36,909 bases of DNA from the NCBI GenBank assembly GCA_004335835.1, contig RWJK01001400.1, positions 3,367-40,275 on the forward strand, read 5' to 3'. The position numbers were made by a program, and so were the translations under genes. Under the pieces are notes generated by a model. It was not told the DNA's origin. It made no database searches and was given only the letters and a program-made list of their open reading frames with translations. This stretch comes from Scenedesmus sp. ARA3 (taxonomy: Eukaryota; Chlorophyta; Chlorophyceae; Sphaeropleales; Scenedesmaceae). Shown here one piece after another: positions 1 through 11,614 of this stretch. Every line of letters starts with the position of its first letter. Position 1 is the first letter of the stretch.

Positions 1-834
1 CACCACGTCCCTGCTCCCCTCCTGTCTTTGGAGGCCGAGCACACCTGCACGCACCACGTCCCTGCTCCCTGTTTGGGCAGGGCATGTCAGCACAGCAAGG
101 TTCATCCAATGCACAGGTGTGACCTCCACTCCTGCAAGGGGAATCTCTGAATACGCAGCAGGTGAGCAGCAGTTGGAGATGTCAAAGAAAGACTGTCAGT
201 ATGTGTGTGTCTCTGTGCTCATATGGTGTGCCCTGCAGCCTGCTATGATCACATGTACATGTTGAATAACAGCCCTGCCTCTTGCTCTTTGATTGTTACC
301 AGGCAGTGCGAGATCCTACTGGCCAGTCACACGCAACATCCAGATGAACTATGAGCTTCCAGGTCCCGCTGCCTGCAAAGACAGCGTACGCGCTGTGAAG
401 CTGGAAAAGAGTCACACACGCTACCCTGCTTGCGCTCACACATGTCCCCTTGCTCAACACATGAAGGGTTCAGCTTCTTGCAGTTGCAGCGATGGCACTG
501 CACAGGGGTCAATAACAGCGCCAGCACTTGCCAACCGCCGCCAGTGGCGGCACTGCAACGGACATGCGCATGAACCACACGCACCGGCAGTTCAATTGCA
601 TACGGACAGCAACAGCGTCTGCCCACACACAGGTGCCTCAACCGTATGCTGAGGCACACAGGCGACCAACGTCTACACGCTTTTTCAGCAGACCCTGTCA
701 AGCTTAGCGCACAGATCTGTGTCAGCAGTCGAGTTTACTGCTACCGCTGCTTACTCAGCACCGCTCCATCACACCAGCCGCATTCACAACAGAGCAGCAA
801 CACTCCAGCAACCAAGCACCCGACTAGCTTGAGC
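1..834. other. 3' flank of MSH2, no gene seen
   Basis: No convincing exon on either strand. The short open frames have no family resemblance and lack the codon pattern of the neighbouring exons. A direct repeat of about 18 bp (caccacgtccctgctccc) occurs at 1-18 and again at 52-69, which may be the edge of another junction-type tandem duplication running off the window. The MSH2 3' UTR must lie here, but I found no TGTAA on the minus strand, so its poly(A) site is not defined. Confidence 0.6.
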
Positions 835-3800
835 TCAGGGCGCCTTTACCAGCTGCTGCAGCAGCGGGTCCTCTGCCACCTCAGCCTCCAGCTGCTGCAG
901 CAGCGCCAGCGCAGCCTCAGCAGCAGTCTCACCAGACACAGCACCAAACTCCAGCGCACTGAAATCGCCCAGCAGCTTGCGCGCACGCTGCACCGCCTGC
1001 TTTGTCGCCTGCTGGTCCTTGCCGCCAGCCGCCGCTGCGGCATCCTGCTGCACTGCCTCATCCCAGCTGCGCTTCACCCCCTGCTGCTGCTGCTGCTTGC
1101 CGTCTATGTCCATTGCATCTACTGCAGCATCGTCGCCTGACCCTTTCTGTTGCTGCTGCTGTGTGTTGCTGCCTGCTGATGCGGACTCCAGCTCTGCCAG
1201 CTTCACCTTGGCTGCTGCAACCACTGAGGCGGGGAAGTTTGCTGACTCAGCCACATGGATGCCAAAGGACTGGTCGCATGCCCCCTGGGCGATGTTGTAC
1301 AGCATGGTCAGCTTGCCTGCAGCGCACAAGACCAAGCAGAACACGCACCAACATGTCAGTAAAAGCGGGCAGAGTCACAGTAAGGCAGCGCAATGAACAG
1401 CAACTCTGCATGTTCAGCCAGGACAGCTACACTGCATGCGCGCAATCACAGAAGGCGGGCCATCCAGGATTTCGCGGCGCCAAACAGCTGCGTTGCATGA
1501 AATGCCAGACAGCGCAAACGCTATGCGACAACACCATCAGGGGAGCAGACATGCACATCTCTAAAACACGCACCTGTGGCCTCGTCCAGCTGCGTCTGCA
1601 CGTGCAGGTTGGCCACGCCGCCCGGCCCGCGGATGTCAGTCAGCTCGTGGAAGTGCGTCGCAAACAGCGCCGGCGCGCCGATGTGTTGCATGATGTGCTC
1701 CGCGATGGCCCATGCCAGCCCGAAGCCATCATAGGTGGAGGTGCCGCGGCCCAGCTCGTCGATGATTATCAGCGACCTGCGCAGGCAAGTAACAAGCATG
1801 TAACAGGTTGGTCGCTGTGGGACTGTGTAACTGCTATGCATAGAAGGTGGAGGTGCTGAGGCCCAGCTCGTCGATGATTATCAGCACCTGCGCAGGCAAG
1901 TAACAAGCATGTAACAGGTTGGTCGCTGAGTGATGGTGTAACTGTTATGCATAGGAGGTGGAGGTGCCGCGGCCCAGCTCGTCGATGATGATCAGCGGCC
2001 TGTGCATGCATGGCACAGGTTGGTTGTTTAATGGTTGTGTCAATGCTCTGTATAGAGGCAAGCAAGCAGGCAAGCATATTGTTGGAAACGCCTTTCTTTG
2101 CTATGACATAAAGCACCTGATGAGGGCTAGCTGTGACAGTGGCATGTGTGAACTTCCTCACCTTGCAGCCAGGCTGTCAGCTGCCCGTGACACAGAGGGC
2201 TGCAGGCGGCAACCACTGACAATGCAAGACACAAGCAGCCGCAGCAACATGCCACGACACCATATATCAACAGCACAACAAACAGCATGTTGTCCACAAC
2301 GCATAGCGCAGCTAGCCAGCAAGGACTGCCGCACCTGCTGCTGGCGCCGCGCAGGATGGCGCCCGTCTCCAGCATCTCTGCCATGAAGGTGCTCACGCCG
2401 CGCTGCTGGCAGTCGCCCGCGCCCACGCGCGCAAAGATAGCATCGCGTGGCGCGATGCGCGCGGAGTCAGCCGGCACGAAGCAGCCCACCTGCGCCATCA
2501 GCACCACGCAGCCCACCTGCGGCAAGGTAGTAAACAAGGACAGACAGGCGGGCAGGCAGCAGCAGCAGACGTTAAGTGGCGAAGCAGCCCACCTGCGCCA
2601 TCAGCACCACACAGCCCACCTGCGGCCACGCAGAGATATAAACAGAGGCAGGCGGGCAGGCAGCAGCAGCAAACATTAGGTATCGAAGCATCCCATTTGC
2701 GCCATCAGCACCGCGCAGCCCACCTGGGGGCAAAACAGCAAAAACAGCATACAGCAGGCAAGCAGGCAGAGTTGGCGCATATGTTTGTTGTTTGAGTCGC
2801 GATGCCGTCGACACCTGGCGAGCATTGGCAGCAATACACCTTCATTTGATCAGCACAGTGAGAATGAGAAAAGTTATCACCAGCACATCACACATGGACA
2901 GCATAGCTGCGACTGCAGACAGCCTATGCATGCACCTGAGCCCTTGCTACTAGCACTCCAGCTTACTAGAGCTGATGCTGCTGCTGCTGCCGCGCCGCAC
3001 CTGGCGGATGAAGGTGCTCTTGCCGCCCATGTTGGGCCCCGTGATGATGTTGAACCAGCTGCTGCCACGCTGCATGACGCAGTCATTTGCCACAAACGCC
3101 ACACCCTCCTGCACCTCCACGCAGGGGTGGCGGCAGCCCTGCAGGCAGGCAGCAGCATCACATACATGAAAAATGCATGCATCAATCCAATATGACAGAG
3201 TCTCATTTGACCTCAGCTGTGTATTTGGGGCGCAAGCAGCGCAAGGCTGAGGTGAGCCACACCTGCCAGCGCACACCTAGCAGTAACTGGCCATTGAGTG
3301 CGCGCTGTCGTACGCCATCGTCCATGTATCCTCATCCATCATCACGCGTGCCTTGTTCCACAGAACACCCAAAACACATGTGGAACGAAGCAAAGTTGTA
3401 CACGTACCTTGATCACGAGCTCGCCCGCATCCCGGTCCAGGATCTCCGGCTTGCAGTAGGGCCGCGTGGGGTCAGCAGCCGCCAGGTCAGCAAAGCCGCC
3501 CAGCACGTCCAGCTCCGCAATGAGGCCAGCCACCTCCAGCCACACCCCGGTGAAGGTGGCAGCGACGCCCACCACCTGTGTGTGCATGAACGCGACGATC
3601 AGCAACATTGGTACCCACAGATGTGTGATGCATGTGTGTATGCGCAGGGCAGGCAGTGGGACAACAGCCCACAGGCCTGCAGCCCAGCCACCTCCAGCCA
3701 TGCCCCAGTGAAGGCGGCAGCAACACCCACCACCTGCAAACAGCGGCGGCATATGCATGAGTGTGTTTGAGACAGAGCCACATACGCAGCTGGCTGTGGC

Positions 3801-6800
3801 GACACACACATCAGTGTGTCTGCTTGTGTGTGTGCAGGGCGTCCAGCTGAGCGATCAAGCCTGCCACCTCCAGCCACACCCCGGTGAAGGTGTGGCGGCC
3901 ACGCCCACCACTTGCATATGTATCAATGTGCATGTTTGTCGCCATATATTATGAGTTTGAGGTGACAAGGATGAGACACAGCAGCCAGTTGGCAGCAGCC
4001 AATGGGCTCTGGCGAGCCGCAATTTCACAGCAAATACCCTGCTGTGGCGACACGCACACGCAGCATCGGCATATTTGCTAATGCTGGCATTACATCCCAG
4101 GCTCTCCAGCTGCAATCAAAGCAGCACGGCAGCACCGTGCCATGTGTTTTTGTCACTTTACAAACATACGCCGTCTCACTTGTGCCACTAGGTCCCGCTG
4201 CAGGCCCTCGTAGCGCCCAGCCAGCTCGGCCTGGCGCTCCGCTGCCTCCTTGAGCGCCCTGCTGGTGAACTTGGTGCCGTCCTTGCGCGTCTCCAGCGTC
4301 ATGTAGCTGTATGAACAGCAGCAAGAAGCACAGCATGTGTTTCAACATATGCACAGGGTGCTGAAAGCAGAACAGCATGCGGCTGCTCCTAGCTGCACAC
4401 AGCGGCTGGGTGCCGTCCTTGCGCGTCTCCAGCGTCATGTAGCTGCAAGGGCACACAGCACAGCAACACCGCATGAGTTGTGATTTCAGATCTGTAACCA
4501 GCGCTCATGCTTCATCAACGTCGTGTGGAATGGGATATCAGCATCACAACAAATGCTGGAAGCTGCTCCGTGACTTGCCGAGAGCACGAGTTATGCGCTG
4601 CTATCATCACACAGCTGCGGCATAATCCCAGCAGCAGTGCGCCTGCTAGAGAGGGTCTGCTGCAGCAGGGGCCTCACCGCGCATTGAGCTTGCCCCGTAC
4701 CACCTTCTCCTCCTTCTGGGTGATGCGCAGGCAGCGCGTCTTGGTGTTGGCGGCCTGCACACACGTTCTCGTGACACAACCAGTGCGTCAGGAAGTAGTG
4801 GGGATGACCGGCTGTGCTGCCTGGTGGCACTTTCATGATCGCACTAACGCCGGTTGTTCATACAACCGACCATGGCTGCTGCACATTAGTGATGAGCAGC
4901 ATGGTTTATAATACATACTGGGCATGTCGCCGCACCTTGTGCCACTCCAGCTTTATGGTCTTGTCAAGTATGAGCCCCAGGTCCTTGGCTGCTGCTGCTG
5001 CCAGGCTGGCAATCTCACTCTCGACCGCGTCCTTGTCATCACGCAGCGCCTGCAGCATGGTGCGCAACAGGCAGCAGGCAGCGCAGCAGCAGGCAGCAGC
5101 AGCAGCAGCAGGCATTTAGTGTCTTGCCCCCCACTGCCGGATTATCGTCACGCAGCGCCTGCAGCACGGCCGCCTGGGGCAACACGCGTTGGTGTGTTGG
5201 AGTCCACTGTACCTGGTGCACGTGCTTCGCTGCATGCAACACGGCGGTGGAAATCATGCAGCAAGATGCAGCTGCCTGTGCATTCAAGTACAGCAATGCC
5301 TTGCAACCAAACACTGCAGTTGCAGCAAACACACCCTGTTCAACACATGGCAGCCGCACCTGCAGCCTGCTGTCGTAGGCGGCGCTGACCAGGTACTCCT
5401 GCGGCACCGCCTCCAGGTCAAGACTGGCCTCCAGCAGCAGCTCAAACTTGGTCAGGTGCGCCTCATCGTGCTGCTCAGCCAGCGGAGCCGCGTAGCGCGA
5501 GACCAGCAGCTCCGCAGCAGGGCCCTGCACGATTCAGGTGGCAGCAGCGTGACAGCAGCAGGAAGCGATGACATGACAGCAGAAGGAAGCATACGCGTCA
5601 TTGGCAAGCTCTCACTGTGCCCATGGTCAATCCGTGGCATTGCATGTGGCAACTCCCAAGTATGCGGCGATTCCTTTTTTTGTACACAACTGACAGCACA
5701 CATCCAGAGCAGAAACAGCACAGGCCACGCACCTCGTGGCAGCGCAGCGCCTCCTCCAGCCTCAACAGCACGCTGCTGGCGCAATGCAGCTGGCACAAGT
5801 GGAGCAAAACATCACGCACTAACTACTGGCTTTGTTGCATGTAGCCGCACCTCATGGCAGCCCAGCGCCTCCACCAGCCGTGGCAGCACGCTGCTGGCGC
5901 GGTACAGCTGGCACAGGCCTGCAGTGCTACACACCATATAATATATATGTAAAATGTCATGGAGCCGCACCTCGTGGCAGCGCAGCGCCTCCTCCAGCCG
6001 TGGCAGCACGCTGCTGGCACGGTACAGCTGGCACAGGTCGGCAAGGCTGGCGCGGCGCGCCTCCAGCTTGCGCGACAGCCGCTCAATGTCCGGCATGCCT
6101 GGCAGTTGCAGATGCATTGACATCGACAAATGATAGCCAAGTTAGTGACAGGCGCGCAATCCAACACACAGCTAGCCAAGCGCAAGTGCCTCCAGCTTGT
6201 GGGACAAGCGCTCGATGTGCGCCATGCCTGGCGGTGGCGAGTGGCAGCATTGAATGACAGGCACACAAGCAGCGGCAGGGGCACGGGTTGTCGTGCTGCT
6301 GATCACAAAAGTTGGTCGAAGAGGAGTATTCGGGGTAGAGAGCAGTGGGTGATGCGCGCCTTGCAGGAGACACCAGCAAGTGCAAAATGCAGAGACCCCA
6401 TACGCAAGGTGAACAAAGCGCAATGCATGCACAGCAGTGAAGAACGGCCTTGTGCGTGAGAGCTGTGCAGCCAGCTCACCTCGCAGCGCGTCACGCGCTG
6501 CCGCACATAAGCTCTGGTCAGTCACCATCAGTGCAAAGTAGACGAGCCGTGAGTGCAAGCTACGCAGGCCGTGGCTCACCTCGCAGCGCGTCGTGCACCG
6601 CCTCTGGTAGGCCCTGGTCAGCCACCATTAACAAGGAGTACATGACCAATTGGTGCAAGCTGTGCAGAATGTACCGTTCAGCACCTCACCTCGCAGCGCA
6701 TCGCGCACTGCCTCACGTAGGCCCTGGTCAGCCACCATCGCCTCCACAATGTCCAGCCGCTGCTGGATGGCTGCGCCTGTGCGCGGGCTACAAGGCACAC

Positions 6801-9800
6801 ACGATGCCACGTAATTGCCAGCGGCGATGTTGCAGCTGGCACAGCATGGCGGCCTGCATCCCTGTTCCGAATGCACCTCTCAGCGCGTCGCGCACCGCCT
6901 CGCGCAGGCCCTGATCAGCCACCATCGCCTCCATATTGTCAGAAAAGCAACCTGAAAAGTAACTGAGCCGTAAAAGGAAGCTGTGCAGAAAGTACCTCAC
7001 CTCGCAGCGCGTCACGCACCGCCTCCCGTAAGCCCTGGTCAGCCACCATTGCCTCCACGATGTCCAGCCGCTGCTGGATGGCTGCAGGGTCCACCAGCGG
7101 CGCCTTGAGCCACGCCTGCACACAGGGACAGCAAGCCAGCAGGAAAGCAGCTCGCTAAACTTTGATACACAGGCTTTTGAGGATGAATCAGGACAAGTCA
7201 GCACTAGGCGCTAGGGCAGGCGCCAGGAGCAAGCCCTCAGCAGTCTCGCTGGATGGCCGCAGGCTCCACCAGTGGTGCCTTGAGCCAGGCCTGCGCCACA
7301 TGACAGTACAACACATCAGCATATACACCCAGCTGTTGTACGACAAACACGACAAGTACGGTGGAGTGTGGTTATGTTTATGTAAGTGCTGTATGTCTTA
7401 GTGTGCCAGTGTGCTGGAAGGCTGCAGGCTCCACCAGCGGCGCCTTGAGCTACGCCTGCAAAGACACAGCAAGCGTACAAGCATTTGAAAGGACAATACA
7501 TTATGCACGGATTGTTGATCATGACTGTACGGCAACCCAGCACAAACCGTTAGGGCAGGTGCCAGCAGCATGTCTAAGCAGACAAGGACATCAACAGAGC
7601 CTGCAGCAGCTCCCGCCGCACCTTGAGCAGGTGCTTGCCCATAACTGTCTGGCAGAGCGCCAACACGGACTCCAACAACATCACCACCGCAGCACTCACA
7701 AGCAAGCGCAGATCAGCAGTTGCGTTCCCTGTCGCACCTTGAGCAGGCGCTTCCCATAGCTGTCTTGCAGGCACACACAGGCATCTTGCATCTTGCATCT
7801 TGGTGCTTGCCCATAGCCGTCTTGCAGGCACACACAAACATATATAAAAAAGTCTCCCGCCGCACCTTGAGCAGGCGCTTGCCCATGGCCGTCTTGCAGA
7901 CCGCCAACATGACACTCCAACATTGCAGGTGCAATAATCACAACAAACCGCAGACCAGCAATTGCGTTCCTGCCGCACCTTGAGCAGGCGCTTGCCCATG
8001 GCCGTCTTGCAGGCACGCAATGGCGTCGCCATGCAAGCAACATCACACACAAACAAGTTCGGACCCCAGCCTGCCGCCGCACCTTGAGCAGGCGCTTGCC
8101 CATGGCCGTCTTGCCTCGGGCCATGATGCCAAACAGGCTGAAGCTGGCGGAGCCATCCAGGCGCTGCGGCAGCACGTTCAGCGCGCGCACGGCAGCAGCG
8201 TCCAGCCGCATGAACCTGCGCGGCAGCAGATAACAGAGCGTTGCATGTTATTTCCGTGACGGTTGAGTACAGGCCTGGTCATGCACCTGCCCTCCGTGCC
8301 AGGTACATACAGGCTTGACCATGCATCTGCACTTCACACGAATAAAAACACGAGAGCTGCTGCCAGCTGAAGCGCAGAGTGGGATTAACAACAGCACAAA
8401 ACACAAGTCCAAAACACGAGCACAAACCACGCGTACGCAACAAGAGCACGTCATACACACATCCACCCCTCGCCACCTCACCTGCCCAGGTCGTACAGCG
8501 CCAGGGTGTGCTTGCCCAGGCAGCTGCTCACATAAGCCAGCAACCGTATCAGACAACACAAGTGACGAGCAAGATACATACGTGCACGCCGCGCCACCTC
8601 ACCTGCTGGGATTGTACAGTGCCAGGCTGTGCTTGCCCAGGCCGCATGCTCACATCAGCCAGCACACCTATCAAACAGCGCAAATGATGAGCAAGATACA
8701 TCGGTGCACGCCCGGCCCTCTCACCTGCCGGGGTCGTACAGCGCCAGGCTGTGCTTGCCCATGCCGCATGCTCACGTCAGCCAGCACACCAATCAAATTG
8801 CACAAACGACAAGCATGATACACGTGTGAAGGCACGCCTCGCCACCTCACCTGCCGGGGTCATACAGTGCCAGGCTGTGCTTGCCCATGCCGCTGGCGTC
8901 ACTGCTGAGGCTGGCAAAGGCCAGCAGGCCCGCCAGCGCGGCAGCAGCACACGGCCGCTCCAGCACGTCCCTGTGCTGCTCTACAGAGCCACTCTGCATG
9001 GCACAAAGTGTGACAGAGTGCAGCAGCGGCGGGCGGCGAAAAATGAAATGATCATCTCAATGGGTGGGTCAAAGCAGGCGGTAGCGGGAGGAACGTCCCT
9101 GTGCTGCTGTGCATGGCATAGAGTGTGACGCATCAAGGCAGCAGCAGGCAGCACAGGAAGAGGGCGATGCACCACAGTTGGGTCAGAACAGGTGGTGGTA
9201 AGGGGGCGACGCTGTCCTGCACAGAGCTGCTCTGCATGAGGCAGTGCCACAGGATGGGCGACACACGGACTACGCGTGTTATGGCGCACGTCTGGCAGAG
9301 ACATGATATTTTTTCCAAAGCAAGGGACAGCTGCTGCAGCTTGTGCGAGCATGCAAGCAACCATGCCGAGCAGCAGACACATGCAGGCAAAAACGCTACA
9401 CCTTGACACACGCGTAACCATGCAGACGGTACTAAAAATTGTGTCCGAGCAGAGCACACAAGCACATTTAGCAGCTCATGTGCTGCCAGAAAACAGCACT
9501 GCTCCTCAGCGCCAGCAGCCGCGCCAGGTCCTGCTCCAGGTGCTTGGTGGCAAAGCTGCTGCGGCCAGCCTCGCTGCTCATCACGCCCACGCGGGCCAGC
9601 ACGCCTAAGCATGCTGCCACTGCCGCACTGCCACACAAACATGCTACCCCGCACACAGACCTGGAGCTAAGCAGCGGACAGCATATAGAAGCCACCTGCT
9701 GCTGCTGCTGCCGCAGAACCTTGCCGCAGCTCTCACCTCCAGCAGCCGCGCCAGGTCCTGCTCCAAGTTCTTTGTAGCAAGGCTGCTGCGGGCCGCCTTG

Positions 9801-10671
9801 CTGCCCATCACGCCCTCGCGCGCCAGCGCGCCTAAGCACCCTGCGACTGCCGCAGTTGCACACAAGCATGCTACCCCGCACACAGACCTGGAGCTAAGCA
9901 GCGGAAAGCATATGAAGCCACCTGCTGCTGCTGCTGCTGCTGCTGCTGCCGCAGAACCTTGCCGCAGCTCTCACCTCCAGCAGCCGAGCCAGGTCCTGCT
10001 CCAGATGTTTTGTAGCAAAGCTGCTGCGGCCAGCCTCGCTGCCCATCACGCCCACACGCGCCAGCGCGTCACGCAGCCGCCGGCCCTCCGCTGCTGCTGC
10101 CGCCGCACCAGCGCCTGAGCCTCCCTTGCCGCCTGTGGTGGGCGGCGTGGCGGCTGTGCCACCTGGCGTGCCTGCAGCGCATGTTTGAGACGCACAGGTG
10201 ATGCTACGTGGATAAACTACACAATGCTTGACGCCCTAGACAACACAAGCCTGAACAGCCTCGCGCTCTTCGCTGCAGCTGCTCGCCTCCAGCACTAGCA
10301 CACATGCACCCGAGCAGCAACCGACAGACAAGACAGCGGGAGAAGCGTCAAAAGCATGCACCAGGCAGCAGCAGCAGCAGCACACGCTCTGCTCCTCTCA
10401 CCTGCGTCTGCCTGTGTCGCGCCATCCTTGCCGCCCCCCAGCTGTGGCAGCGCCACCTCCTTCACACCCAGCAGTTGTGCAAGACCACCAACAGCAGCAT
10501 ACCGTATGCCACACTCGATGCCGGCTCACCTGCATCTGCCTGTGTCGCACCACTGCCTTTTCCGCCCCCCAGCTGTGGCAGCGCCACCTCCTTCACGCCT
10601 AGCTGCATCAGCAGCGCCTCAAGGCTGCAGAAGTGGTCGTCATCTGGCAGCTCACACGCACCCAGGCGCCT

Positions 10672-10718
<47 letters not shown>

Positions 10719-10916
10719 GATGTTGAGCGCAAATGGCACAGCACACAAGGGGCGCCAGTGGTCATGGGGCTTACGAGCTTGCAGGGTGCACACAGGAAGC
10801 ACGCGCATCCAAGGTTACGCTGCAAGCTGGTGTCACAGTAGCCGTCAAGGTGAAGGCAGCTGCAGTGCAGCTACTGCCTGAGGAGCCTACGTGACAGCCC
10901 TGTACCAGCAGGAGCT

Positions 10917-10966
<50 letters not shown>

Positions 10967-11579
10967 TTGTGTGCTTGATGTCAGGCAGAACAATGCCGGC
11001 CATGCCGCACCCACCTTGTTGCTGCATCCAGGAATGCCACGCCCACCACCCGCTGGCCTTCGCTGCTGCCCAGCCACACCGCGGCCAGCAGTGGCACCTC
11101 AGCAGCTGCTGCAGCCGCAGCAGACAGCCCCGCATCGCCGGAGCCTGCTGCTGCTGAGCCGCGGAAGAGGGCGTCCTCAAAGGCTGACAGGCGCCCCGGG
11201 GAAGCTTGCCTGTCGAACAGTTGTAGATGAAGCAGTGGTAAGTGAAGTGTGTTTGGGCATGGTGAGACAGCCAGTGTGCGGTATGTAGGGGGAGCATGTT
11301 GAGGGCAACACCAGAGGGAGATGCTGAGAGCTGTGATAGGCATGGGCTGCTGGCGTGGCTGCTGCTGCTGCTGGTGCCGCTGCCTGTGTGTGCGTGCTGC
11401 AGGACAACGTGGCGCGCGTGCTTAGCTGATGATGCTGCTCGCCGGCATGCAACAGCTTGTCATCACTCGCCAGGCAGGCGCCTCAAGCTGCCTGTGCCAT
11501 CAAAAACTCCTGCGACTCATCATGCCACACCACGTGCTGCTGCTGCTGCTGCTGCTGCTGCTGCGGCGGCTGCTGCGGC

Positions 11580-11614
<35 letters not shown>

